NCBI GenBank assembly: GCA_964428015.1
Contig: CAYRWR010000003.1
Coordinates: forward strand, 1-64,000
Direction of reading: 5' to 3'
Source of the DNA: CAYRWR01 sp964428015
Lineage (GTDB): Bacteria; Spirochaetota; Brevinematia; Brevinematales; CAYRWR01
Length of the DNA: 64,000 nucleotides
Part shown: positions 24,597-33,125 of the stretch, piece after piece
Layout: each line of letters starts with the position of its first letter
How positions within the stretch are numbered: position 1 is the stretch's first letter
Translations under genes and position numbers: made by a program
Notes under the pieces: model-generated
The model's database searches: none
The model's input: only the letters and a program-made list of their open reading frames with translations
Told to the model about the DNA's origin: nothing

Positions 24597-26714
24597 ATGC
24601 CCCCAGAACTGCCCCTAAACCAGGATCCTAGTGCTGTTCTTTCACTGAAACAAAATCTGCCCAACTGGATCACCCAGGACAGAGATGAACCCGCCTTCAA
24701 TGAATTCCTGCGCAATCTGGGTATCTATGAAAAAAGCGAGCAGTACTTGGGCGGGATTATAAAGCACTATGCTGAACTGGCCCAGAAGTCCCGAATCCCC
24801 TTGTCTCATCTCGTATCCTATGTAGCTAAATATGCCGCAAATAATAATGTACAGCACCTTCAGGTAGAATCCACCGCCCGTACAGCTATTTTGAAGCTGA
24901 TCATGAGCCTGGTCAAAGAAAAACATGCCCTGTATGATGAAGCCCGCAAAATGGTTTTCCTGTTTGATCCTCTCAGCCTGGAGTACTACTATTTTAATTT
25001 CGAAGTCATGCTGGGCAAGTACTATGCCGGTATAGAAGAACATGTGGAACGGTCCTATCCCACAGAAAGTACTTTCCTGCCGCCTAATAAGATGCCCCGG
25101 ATTGACATCTGGAAGGATCTGGACTGGAGACAGTACAATCCGGCAAATGTGGAATCCCTGGTGAAAAACTCCGATCTGAAATTATGCCGGTTTATATTTC
25201 CGGATAAGAGCGTGGCAGTGGTTCATCCTGAATATTTGCCTCAGCTGCTGGAAACGGCAAAAAACAAAATACTCTATATCAGCAATATCCTCAGTGCCAA
25301 AGACCCCCGCTATTTTCAGGATCTGATAGTTTTTGTGGGCCGGAAACTGCCCCAGTACCATCTGGAGACAGCCTCTTTTATGGCTCTGCTCAAAGAACCA
25401 GTACAGTCAGCTGTACCTTTCTGGGCACTGCTCACGGTCAATCTGGAAAAATACCTGGGACCTAAAACCAAACTCAATAGTTTTTACCAGGCTGCCTGCC
25501 TCATACACGCCTGGACTTTAGGTCTGGCCCAGAAGCAGGAACAGGAACAGGTACGCCTGGAAAATCAGAACAAATTATGGGAAAAGATCCAGTCCACTCC
25601 TATTATCTATACCGTGTCTGATATTACCGACCTGGCCCGCTCTATCCAGCTGGACAGGATTTATCAGAATGATCTGGGTATTTTTGTCACAGATACCATC
25701 CAGCGCTTTAGTAAGGCTCCCAAAGATGGAAAAGGGGTGTATCTGCAGCAGTTAAAACTGGATAATAAAGACCATTGGGTAGTGAATAACCATCTGGCAG
25801 ACATTTTTATGGCGCAGCTGGCTTTGGTCAAGGATAAATATCACGATTACTATGTCAATAGCTGGAAAGCTAAATTTAAAGACAAGACATTTAAAGAAGA
25901 CCCCCTGATCAATGATGCCAATGAATACCTCAAAGACCTCTATCTCAAGCTGAAAACAGATGAAAATGAGTTTTACTGCCTGGCGCATGATCAGTTTCCC
26001 CTGGTAATCAAAGCTATTAACGGCTATTCCAACCGCTCCAAAATCGCGGAATGGAAGAAAAAATTCTTCCATCTGGGCATAGAAAACTCTTTTGGAGCTA
26101 TGGACACCCTTTTGGATATCAAACATTCAGACCTATTATCAGAGGCTGAGGCCTATTCTCCTCTGCTGAGATTATTCCCTATGCTGAAGGGACTGTTCCT
26201 GTTATTCCAGGGAGGGAAAAGCGCCAAAGCCAAAAAGAAAAAGACCCCTTCACTGATCAAGGAAGCTATGACCCATGTCATCAATGCCGGAGATAAACCG
26301 GCTAAAAATAAGAAAAAAGCCGCTCCAGCCAAACCTGTCAAGGAAAAAGCGCCACCACCTCCCAAAGTGGATGACAGGAAGAAGGCTATTCAGGATAAAC
26401 TGAAGGAAATCCAGGCCAGCCTGTTTGGCAACAAAAACATTATGGATGAACTGGAACATCTGGAAAAGAACTGGAACCGCACTATAGAACAGAATTTGCA
26501 GCTGAAAGAAGAAATCAAAAAGAAAAACAAGAAATATGTGGTGAGTATTATTCAGCACCACATCAAAAACATGAAACTAAGCGTCCAGAATGTGGAGACT
26601 ATAGCCAAAAACATCTGCGCGGACCAGCAGTTTGCACCCATCAAGGATAAAGAATCTCTGGAAAAATACATCCAGGGCTATGTGATACTCACTCTGCAAA
26701 AGAAACACGCTTAA
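24597..26714 (+). CDS. large conserved-looking protein of unknown function
   Basis: A 705-residue soluble protein with no signal peptide or membrane helix. Residues 1-535 are mostly helical with many aromatic residues and fit no family I know. About 539-595 is a Lys/Ala/Pro linker (KAKKKKTP, PAKNKKKAAPAKPVKEKAPPPP). The last 110 residues are a charged helical segment with a probable coiled coil (ELEHLEKNWNRTIEQNLQLK). GGGAGAGG precedes the ATG. It is flanked by cvfB but not obviously in an operon with it. A basic, linker-rich protein next to an RNA-binding gene may bind nucleic acid; that is a guess. Confidence 0.55.
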   Translation: MPPELPLNQDPSAVLSLKQNLPNWITQDRDEPAFNEFLRNLGIYEKSEQYLGGIIKHYAELAQKSRIPLSHLVSYVAKYAANNNVQHLQVESTARTAILKLIMSLVKEKHALYDEARKMVFLFDPLSLEYYYFNFEVMLGKYYAGIEEHVERSYPTESTFLPPNKMPRIDIWKDLDWRQYNPANVESLVKNSDLKLCRFIFPDKSVAVVHPEYLPQLLETAKNKILYISNILSAKDPRYFQDLIVFVGRKLPQYHLETASFMALLKEPVQSAVPFWALLTVNLEKYLGPKTKLNSFYQAACLIHAWTLGLAQKQEQEQVRLENQNKLWEKIQSTPIIYTVSDITDLARSIQLDRIYQNDLGIFVTDTIQRFSKAPKDGKGVYLQQLKLDNKDHWVVNNHLADIFMAQLALVKDKYHDYYVNSWKAKFKDKTFKEDPLINDANEYLKDLYLKLKTDENEFYCLAHDQFPLVIKAINGYSNRSKIAEWKKKFFHLGIENSFGAMDTLLDIKHSDLLSEAEAYSPLLRLFPMLKGLFLLFQGGKSAKAKKKKTPSLIKEAMTHVINAGDKPAKNKKKAAPAKPVKEKAPPPPKVDDRKKAIQDKLKEIQASLFGNKNIMDELEHLEKNWNRTIEQNLQLKEEIKKKNKKYVVSIIQHHIKNMKLSVQNVETIAKNICADQQFAPIKDKESLEKYIQGYVILTLQKKHA

Positions 26715-26841
26715 GTATATGTAAAATGTAAGTGTTCTTTTTCCCTCTGCTTTCTGCTTAAAAAAAAACACGCTAAATCATCTCTTAATCTGCAGGCATA
26801 ATCATATAATTCATGTTATACTAAAAGAAAAGGAGTCAGTT

Positions 26842-27672
26842 ATGGCACAACTGGGACGGATTGAGACCCTGGAAGTAGTGAAGATAACTGATTTCGGCCC
26901 TTTTCTGGATGGAGGGGAACTGGGAGAAATACTCCTGCCCCGGACCTTTTTGTCCTCTCCCTTGGCGGAAGGCGATCATGTGGAAGTATTCATCTATCAT
27001 GACAGTGAAAACCGCCTCACTGCCACACCTCATCTGCCTCCCGGGCAGGTGGGTGATTTTGTCTATCTCAAAGTCAAAGCTGCCAATGAGGTAGGGGCTT
27101 TCCTGGACTGGGGGCTGCCTCGTGACCTGTTTGTGCCCTTTCGTGAGCAGAAAGAAAAGATGCGGGAAGGCAAGAGCTACCTGGTCTATATCTACTACGA
27201 CAGGGCCAGTAACCGCATCGTAGCCAGTTCACGCATCGAGCGTTTCCTGGAAAAAGAAGGCTGTCCCTATGCTGTGGGGCGTGCCGTGAATCTGATCATT
27301 GCCTATCCTCATGAGCGGGGGTATAAAGCCATCATCGACAATACCTATCTGGGTATGATTTACGCCAATGAGGTCTTCCGCAAGCTGACGGTAGGGGAAC
27401 GCTGCCTGGGCTATATCAAAGCAGTCCGGGAAGACGGTAAAGTCGACCTCTCTCTGCAGAAAGCGGGCTATGAACAGATCCAGGAGCTGGAAGATATTAT
27501 CCTGCGTCGGCTCAAAGAGATGAAAGGGGAGCTGCATCTGTCTGATAACAGCGAGCCGGATGCCATCTATCGGGCCTTTGGGGTCAGTAAAAAAGCCTTT
27601 AAGAAAGCGATCGGCGTGCTGTATAAAAAAAGGCTGATCGTAATTGAAGAAGAGAAGATCAGACTGGTATGA
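26842..27672 (+). CDS. cvfB: S1 RNA-binding protein, CvfB (YitL) family
   Basis: 276 residues in the CvfB arrangement: an N-terminal S1-like domain (IETLEVVKITDFGPFLDGGELGEILLP), a second (VYLKVKAANEVGAFLDWGLPRDLFVPF) and a third (AYPHERGYKAIIDNTYLGMIY, ending GKVDLSLQ). A winged-helix end follows (DAIYRAFGVSKKAFKKAIGVLYK). CvfB binds RNA and affects gene expression in firmicutes; the precise role here is unknown. AAGGAG at 26830-26835 supports the ATG. Confidence 0.9.
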   Translation: MAQLGRIETLEVVKITDFGPFLDGGELGEILLPRTFLSSPLAEGDHVEVFIYHDSENRLTATPHLPPGQVGDFVYLKVKAANEVGAFLDWGLPRDLFVPFREQKEKMREGKSYLVYIYYDRASNRIVASSRIERFLEKEGCPYAVGRAVNLIIAYPHERGYKAIIDNTYLGMIYANEVFRKLTVGERCLGYIKAVREDGKVDLSLQKAGYEQIQELEDIILRRLKEMKGELHLSDNSEPDAIYRAFGVSKKAFKKAIGVLYKKRLIVIEEEKIRLV

Positions 27673-27731
27673 ACCTGAAAAATATTGACCTGTATCAAAT
27701 AATTACCTAAAATTTAATATAGGACTTTGTA

Positions 27732-28028
27732 ATGTTGGATGTAGTGAAGTATATCTCAGAAATAGAAAAAATCTGTGACAGAAATGATGTCAAAAGACTA
27801 ACACTTTTCGGAAGTGCTCTTCGCGAAGATTTTTCGGATTCCAGTGATGTGGATTTTCTTTTAGAATTAAAACATAGTAGAAATGGATTAAGAAGATATA
27901 TGAACATAAAAGAAGATTTAGAAAATGTCCTGGGCAGACCGGTAGATCTGGTTATGCCGGACGCCCTTAAAAATGAAAGATTAAAAAAGCATATTTATCA
28001 AATGACCAGAGATCTCTATGTTGCATGA
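27732..28028 (+). CDS. MntA-like nucleotidyltransferase antitoxin
   Basis: 98 residues with the minimal nucleotidyltransferase motif GS-x10-DxD: G27, S28, D39 and D41 within LFGSALREDFSDSSDVDF, and a later PVDLVM. In characterised MNT-HEPN pairs this enzyme transfers AMP to the partner toxin and neutralises it. It overlaps the next gene by 11 nt. The low GC compared with cvfB suggests recent acquisition. Confidence 0.88.
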   Translation: MLDVVKYISEIEKICDRNDVKRLTLFGSALREDFSDSSDVDFLLELKHSRNGLRRYMNIKEDLENVLGRPVDLVMPDALKNERLKKHIYQMTRDLYVA

Positions 28029-28350
28029 TCCTCAGGTATGTTTTGAAGATGCTTTAAACGCTGTCAACCTTATTATTGAGTTTGTCCGGAATAAAGATTT
28101 TTCAGAATATATAAGTGATAAGAAAACTCAATCTGCTGTGGAAAGGCAATTTGAGATAATTGGAGAAGCATTTAACAGGGTATCTAAAATAGATGAAAAT
28201 CTACTGCTTTCTATTTCAAATTGGAAGGATATTATTGGATTCAGAAATGTGATTATTCATGGTTATGATATGGTTAGTGATCAAATCATTTGGGATACTA
28301 TTCAAAATAATCTTCCTGAGCTACAAAAACAGTTACAGACACTTCTTTGA
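28018..28350 (+). CDS. HepT-like HEPN-domain RNase toxin
   Basis: 110 residues, all helical, with the HEPN active-site motif R-x4-H-x-Y: R76, H81, Y83 in RNVIIHGY. The Tyr is the AMP-acceptor in studied homologues. The 11 nt overlap with the MntA-like gene and the shared AT-rich composition indicate a functional toxin-antitoxin pair. It converges on the next gene with 7 bp between stops. Confidence 0.88.
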   Translation: MLHDPQVCFEDALNAVNLIIEFVRNKDFSEYISDKKTQSAVERQFEIIGEAFNRVSKIDENLLLSISNWKDIIGFRNVIIHGYDMVSDQIIWDTIQNNLPELQKQLQTLL

Positions 28351-28357
28351 AAAACTT

Positions 28358-30655
28358 TTATACTTTCTCTATATACCTCTCCTGGGTAGTATTCTCCAGG
28401 CAGCGTTCTGAGCGGTAGTACCGCACCGCATTTATGGCTTCTGCTGCAGTTAATCCCTGTTTACGTTTTAGGTATGCGGCGGCTATGGTGCCGCTCCGTC
28501 CTATTCCTCCCACACAGTGGATGAGTACTTTTTCTCCTTTTTGTATATGGCTGTCCATCCAATCCAGAGCCCGGTCCAGCTGTTCAGATGTGGGTACAGC
28601 CTGATCCAGAATGGGCAGATGCAGCGTATCCAGGCCCCGGGATTGATAGTGCTGAATCAGATCCGGTACACCGAAATCCACCAGTTCATCCGGGGTGACC
28701 AGAGTCAGCACCCCTTTAATACCTGATTTTACTATTACATCCAGGTCTTGTTCCAGATCCCGGCTCCAGTCTCTCCGGCCCGGCAGAATGGTCATTCCGA
28801 TACGGGGGTCGGGTCTATCGTCAAACAGGAAATTGATAAAAAGTTTCTGCTCTTCCACCAGGGTGGTACGTATTTTATGACACAGCTGACCGCTGGCGTA
28901 GAGCGCCCATCTTTTCTGGAGAGGAGAACATTCATCAAAGGACAGGGTGTGCACCGAATAGCGCAGCTGGGCTACCTGGAGCTGGTAGGGAGCCTTGTCC
29001 AGTCCTATGAGGTCATTGTAAAAAGAGCGCAGCACGCGGATAGTATCCCAGGCCCGGCGCAGAGAGGGTAATACAACCCCATCAGGATATGCTTCCGGGA
29101 AGCTCCCGATATTCTCAATCCTAAGCAGGGCGTCAGTGAGCAGGAAGCACTGCGCCAGCTCTTCCTCCCGGTTCAGTTTGGTGAAGATGTACAGCAGGTC
29201 GTTTTCCATCTTGACCAGGTCCCGGATGATATGGCCGTAGTGTGTATGGAAAAAATCGATGATCCAGACGTTTTCCTGGGCATCAATGATGATATTCTTG
29301 CCGTTGAGGTCGCCGTGAATGGTGGCTTTGAAGTGCAGGGCCGTATTTTCTTCCTTGAGTACCTCCAGGTCATGAGTGTAAAACCAGCCGGGATTGAGGG
29401 TGGTCAGGCCGGGGAGGAGCTCGATAGTCTCATCCGGGGCAGGTCGTCCCAGGATTGCTTCGACATTTTTCTGTACATGAGGGGCATATTTGGCTTTGAA
29501 ATCATAATACTGCAGCAGGTCCAGCCGTTCGAAATGCGCGGCATCATAGAGCCGGCCCAGCTGGAGTTTGAATACCCGGTGCAGGATGCTGGCAATCTTC
29601 TCCAGGGGAGCACCGGATTCGTAGATATCCTGGAAGGTGGCGACCTTTCCCTCCAGCATAGAAGCATAACGGTACTTGATGGCACCCCTGTCATCGAGCT
29701 CGGCAAAATCGACAATATTGGGGGCGTTATTACCCATTACTTCTTCGATTTGTTCAAAAGCGGTCCGTTCCTGCGCGATCAGTGAGCGGGGGCCGATCTT
29801 GATCACGGAGGGGACCTCCCGATGGCCTTCCTGGTCCCGGCTGGTTGCCTTTAGCACCACGTTGCCGGAGAATCCCCCGTCCAGTCCCTTAAATACTGCT
29901 TCTGAGCTTTCTCTGAACAGGTAACGCAGCAGTTTGCGGTCGGTATCACTGACAGGATAATTATCTTCTATACGGATAGTGGTGTCGGAAATCCGGGAAT
30001 GAGCCAGCTGGGTCAGGGGCAGCTGACCATTGAGAAACATAGTAAAATCTCCCACTGAAGAAAAGACTCTGACTCCCAGGATGTTTTCGATCTGACGCAG
30101 GGTCACAAAATGCATATTTCGGGAAGAACTGGCGGTGAGAGCGGAACAAACTGCGATATCCCAGTGGGGATAACGGGTCCGGAGGTCATAGGCCAGGTAA
30201 TATACTTTAGCTTCTGTCCAGACACCCATAATCCCGACTTTTATAGCCTGATTTTTCCACTGATCCAGAACTTCCTGGAGTGAAGTGTCCACAAAGTCAT
30301 TAAGACCGGATGCGTTGATGATAACCTCGCGATTTCCGGCTCTTCTGAGATTTTCAAAGACAAATTCCGCCCCTGGTGTATCCTGAATACAATGGGGCCC
30401 AAACTGGTGCAGGTGATCAGACTGTTCAGGGTCAGAAGGATTGTGCCAGTCACGTATATGTATGAGATGGATGTCTTCCTGCTCATATGCCCACTGCATT
30501 ACCCGGTTGACCGGGCCTTGTTCCACTCTTTCACCCAGGAGACGCAGAGCTTCACTATAGCCCACATGCAGGGGATTGGGGAGTGGGTCATATTTTTCTA
30601 TCAGCTTGACGAAATCATTCTGCAGACACTGGGTGATAAGCAGGGCGTGGGGCAT
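28358..30655 (-). CDS. three-domain fusion: isochorismatase-like, kinase-like (possibly TCAD9) and tyrosine phosphatase
   Basis: 765 residues. Residues 1-200 have an isochorismatase-like fold (LLITQCLQNDF with D14; VGIMGVWTEAKV), but the catalytic Cys position is Lys (K150) and the usual Lys is not evident, so it is probably inactive. The middle (about 220-640) is protein/aminoglycoside-kinase-like: a glycine-rich GGFSGNVVLKA, VIKIG, catalytic HGDLNGKN (H447, D449) and WIIDF; it may match ternary complex-associated domain 9. The end is a dual-specificity phosphatase with HCVGGIGRSG (C714, R720). GGGAG precedes the ATG. No function is known; a kinase/phosphatase switch is inferred. Confidence 0.78.
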   Translation of the reverse strand: MPHALLITQCLQNDFVKLIEKYDPLPNPLHVGYSEALRLLGERVEQGPVNRVMQWAYEQEDIHLIHIRDWHNPSDPEQSDHLHQFGPHCIQDTPGAEFVFENLRRAGNREVIINASGLNDFVDTSLQEVLDQWKNQAIKVGIMGVWTEAKVYYLAYDLRTRYPHWDIAVCSALTASSSRNMHFVTLRQIENILGVRVFSSVGDFTMFLNGQLPLTQLAHSRISDTTIRIEDNYPVSDTDRKLLRYLFRESSEAVFKGLDGGFSGNVVLKATSRDQEGHREVPSVIKIGPRSLIAQERTAFEQIEEVMGNNAPNIVDFAELDDRGAIKYRYASMLEGKVATFQDIYESGAPLEKIASILHRVFKLQLGRLYDAAHFERLDLLQYYDFKAKYAPHVQKNVEAILGRPAPDETIELLPGLTTLNPGWFYTHDLEVLKEENTALHFKATIHGDLNGKNIIIDAQENVWIIDFFHTHYGHIIRDLVKMENDLLYIFTKLNREEELAQCFLLTDALLRIENIGSFPEAYPDGVVLPSLRRAWDTIRVLRSFYNDLIGLDKAPYQLQVAQLRYSVHTLSFDECSPLQKRWALYASGQLCHKIRTTLVEEQKLFINFLFDDRPDPRIGMTILPGRRDWSRDLEQDLDVIVKSGIKGVLTLVTPDELVDFGVPDLIQHYQSRGLDTLHLPILDQAVPTSEQLDRALDWMDSHIQKGEKVLIHCVGGIGRSGTIAAAYLKRKQGLTAAEAINAVRYYRSERCLENTTQERYIEKV

Positions 30656-30706
30656 ATATTTTCTCCCATAGTAAAGATATCATAGCTTAAATACAGGAAT
30701 TATCAT

Positions 30707-30712
30707 TGTCAA
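30707..30712 (-). promoter_or_regulatory. possible -35 element for the fusion gene
   Basis: TTGACA read on the minus strand, 52 bases before the start at 30655. At 17 bp spacing the -10 is only TAAGCT, so the promoter is weak or needs an activator. It is divergent from the promoter at 30722-30750, with the two -35 boxes 9 bp apart. Confidence 0.35.
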
Positions 30713-30721
30713 GTACATAGC

Positions 30722-30750
30722 TTGTAACCGGCGGGTATTAAGGTTATAAT
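30722..30750 (+). promoter_or_regulatory. promoter predicted to give a leaderless mRNA
   Basis: TTGTAA (30722-30727), 17 bp, TATAAT (30745-30750). The ATG at 30756 begins six bases after the -10, at or next to the expected start site. No proper Shine-Dalgarno site is present. Confidence 0.65.
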
Positions 30751-30755
30751 ATACC

Positions 30756-31631
30756 ATGAAAACAAAACTGTTGACCCTCTTCTTTTCTTCTACTTTAATA
30801 GCGGTTGTTCTTTTTCTTTATCCCAATCGTACTTTTAGTCAAAGTCAGCCATCAGATAATAGGCCAAGGTATTACTATTCCTGGCCTCATAAAGAAGAGG
30901 CATACAGAATCAGCGATATCCCTCTGCCCCCCGGGTATTCCCGGGTGCACACGGATTTTCCTTCCTTTGCCGGATGGCTGAGAGATTTGCCCCTGCTCCC
31001 TGCAGGGAGCCCGGTAGTATATTATGATGGATCTTTAAAACCGGATCAGTCTATGCATTTTAGGGTTATAGAAATGGATATTGGTGACGGTGATCTACAG
31101 CAGTGCGCTGACGCTCTGATGCGTCTTCGGGCGGAATACCTGTTTAGCCGCAAGATTTACCCGGCCATCCATTTTAACTTTGTCAATGGTTTCCAGGCGG
31201 ATTACTCTAAATGGATGCAGGGTTACCGGATTTCCATTCAGGGTTCCCGTGTATCATGGAAAGCGAAAACCGGAAAAGACAGCTCCTGGTCTCAATTCCG
31301 AAGATATCTGTCCAAGGTCTATGAATATGCCAATTCCTGGTCACTGGAACAGGAAACCCTGCCTCTGGCTGATATTACACAGGCTGGTATAGGGGATATC
31401 TTTCTGCAGGGGGGCTTTCCCGGACATGGAGTCATGATAGTGGACATGGCTCAGAATAAAAAAGGGGAGAAGATTTTTCTGATCGCGCAGAGCTATATGC
31501 CGGCGCAGAGTATACATATTCTGAAAAGTTTTGACAGCACATCTCCCTGGTACAGACTGGATTTCGGGACTACCCTACAGACACCCACCTGGGTATTTAA
31601 GGCTGCACATCTGAGAAAATTTAAGGATTAA
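30756..31631 (+). CDS. exported DUF4846-family protein
   Basis: 291 residues with a signal peptide (MKTKLLTLFFSSTLIAVVLFL). The body fits DUF4846: RISDIPLPPGYSRV, SFAGWLRDLPLLP, VIEMDIGDGDLQQCADALMRLRAEYLF, HFNFVNGFQADYSKW and, near the end, GFPGHGVMIVDMA with IAQSYMPAQSIHIL. The conserved His and Gly suggest an enzyme, but no activity is established. It heads an apparent operon with the methyltransferase-like gene (2 bp gap) and a small exported protein. Confidence 0.8.
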   Translation: MKTKLLTLFFSSTLIAVVLFLYPNRTFSQSQPSDNRPRYYYSWPHKEEAYRISDIPLPPGYSRVHTDFPSFAGWLRDLPLLPAGSPVVYYDGSLKPDQSMHFRVIEMDIGDGDLQQCADALMRLRAEYLFSRKIYPAIHFNFVNGFQADYSKWMQGYRISIQGSRVSWKAKTGKDSSWSQFRRYLSKVYEYANSWSLEQETLPLADITQAGIGDIFLQGGFPGHGVMIVDMAQNKKGEKIFLIAQSYMPAQSIHILKSFDSTSPWYRLDFGTTLQTPTWVFKAAHLRKFKD

Positions 31632-31633
31632 TT

Positions 31634-32335
31634 ATGGAAAGAACCAAACTCGACACAAATGGAAAACGCTACCTGGCTGTCTCCCTCATTTTCCCCTTGT
31701 TTTTAGCTCCACTCCTGCTGGGGATATCCGGAGCCTGGGATTCTACCCGGTTATGGGTCTTCCTGATCATTCACTCTGTGGCGGGCTGGTTATCCATGTT
31801 TCTGCTCTGGAGAGTCAACCCCGCCCTGTTAAACCACCGGGGGGAAAGAAAAGCAGATAGTAAACCCTGGGACATTCACCTGGTCAGACTGATGAATATT
31901 TTTTCAGCTCTGATACTGCCTGTCATTGCAGGTTTAGATATCCGTTTTGGCTGGACCCGCTCCAATCTGGATTCTGTATTCCAGTTCACGGGTTATGTCC
32001 TGTATATCTTAGCCTTGTTTTTTGTAAACTGGGCCATGCTGGTCAACACCCACTTTGAGACCAATGTCCGCATTCAAAAAGACCGCTCTCACCGGGTGGT
32101 CGATAGCGGACCTTATGCCTGGATCAGGCACCCCGGCTATTTCGGAACCTTCCTGTTCTGGCTGTCTCTGCCTATGATCCTGGGCAGTATCTGGGCTTTG
32201 TTACCTATGCTGGCAGCAGACGTAGTACTGATAATCCGCACTGCAAAAGAAGATACTACTCTGAAGCAGGAGCTGACCAGCTACCGTGCCTATGCCGATC
32301 GTGTCAGGTACCGCCTGTTTCACGGTATATGGTAA
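31634..32335 (+). CDS. membrane isoprenylcysteine carboxyl methyltransferase-like protein
   Basis: 233 residues with about five membrane helices. The C-terminal half carries the ICMT/PEMT signature: HFETNVRIQKDRSHRVVDSGPYAWIRHPGYFG and a later EDTTLKQEL. This arrangement binds S-adenosylmethionine in the membrane. Substrate in bacteria is usually unknown; lipids or small amines are possible. AAGGATTA precedes the ATG 2 bp after the DUF4846 stop. Confidence 0.82.
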   Translation: MERTKLDTNGKRYLAVSLIFPLFLAPLLLGISGAWDSTRLWVFLIIHSVAGWLSMFLLWRVNPALLNHRGERKADSKPWDIHLVRLMNIFSALILPVIAGLDIRFGWTRSNLDSVFQFTGYVLYILALFFVNWAMLVNTHFETNVRIQKDRSHRVVDSGPYAWIRHPGYFGTFLFWLSLPMILGSIWALLPMLAADVVLIIRTAKEDTTLKQELTSYRAYADRVRYRLFHGIW

Positions 32336-32349
32336 AATAGGAGCTTTTC

Positions 32350-33018
32350 ATGAGAAACAGGAAGCTGTTACTTAGATTCGCTATACTCTGCCTTATGCCC
32401 CTGTCTTTGTTTTCTCATACCTGGAGTCCTAAGCAGTATGGCCTGGGGATATTTCCATCAGTTATGCTCAGATATGCGCACCGAAAGATTCACGAGAACT
32501 ATAAACCCATACAGGATTATAGATTTGATTTCAGTCCTGTTTTCCCTCGGGATGACTGGGGAAAAATCCAGGAACTGATCAACCGGCTGTGGAGTCACGA
32601 CATCCTGGCATTGGACGTCATTTCAGATTTTAACGGCTGCATGGATGACTGCCCTGTTATCCATCTCATCATCTGGAGGGTAAGGGGAAAAGATTACATC
32701 ATTAAAGATCAGGACAGCTGGAATAGTACGATGCGAGATTCAGGGCTGAAAGTGCCGCAGGGCTTGCTTCAGGATTATGCTCAACTGGCCTTTCTGCTCA
32801 TCAATCAGTCAGCCAGCCGATTCTCCGGTCCCTATCAGTTAGCTCCCGGAGATACAATAATTGCACAAACAAATAAGAGTGTGATAGTTACTTTTCCTGT
32901 GGAATTTCACTGGAGTGACTGGGGCGGACACAGCGGAACTGATAAATATAAAGTTAAAGTAGAGTTTCTCTCTAACGGGCAGGTCAGGAAGTATCACATT
33001 GAAAATAGTAATAATTAA
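32350..33018 (+). CDS. small exported protein of unknown function
   Basis: 222 residues with a signal peptide (MRNRKLLLRFAILCLMPLSLFS). I recognise no family. Two Cys (CMDDC) sit near residue 100 and a Trp/Gly-rich strand segment (SDWGGHSGTDKYKVKV) lies near the end. TAGGAG precedes the ATG, 14 bp after the ICMT-like gene, so it is probably the last gene of that operon. Confidence 0.6.
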   Translation: MRNRKLLLRFAILCLMPLSLFSHTWSPKQYGLGIFPSVMLRYAHRKIHENYKPIQDYRFDFSPVFPRDDWGKIQELINRLWSHDILALDVISDFNGCMDDCPVIHLIIWRVRGKDYIIKDQDSWNSTMRDSGLKVPQGLLQDYAQLAFLLINQSASRFSGPYQLAPGDTIIAQTNKSVIVTFPVEFHWSDWGGHSGTDKYKVKVEFLSNGQVRKYHIENSNN

Positions 33019-33068
33019 AAACTGAGCTGATCACTTAGACTTTTTAGAATCTTGCATATAAAAAGCAA

Positions 33069-33095
33069 CAGGCCCGGGTTATAGACCCGGGCCTG
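33069..33095 (-). terminator. terminator of the glycolipid operon
   Basis: A perfect 11 bp stem CAGGCCCGGGT/ACCCGGGCCTG with a TATAG loop. On the minus strand it is followed by a T-rich tract (TTGCTTTTTA), so it best serves the minus-strand glycosyltransferase genes. Confidence 0.8.
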
Positions 33096-33125
33096 CCGCT
33101 GTATATCCAGACTCTGGACTGTGAC

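Noticed and set aside
28740..30650. Active isochorismatase activity for the fusion protein
   Set aside because: The catalytic Cys position is Lys (K150) and the catalytic Lys is not evident.
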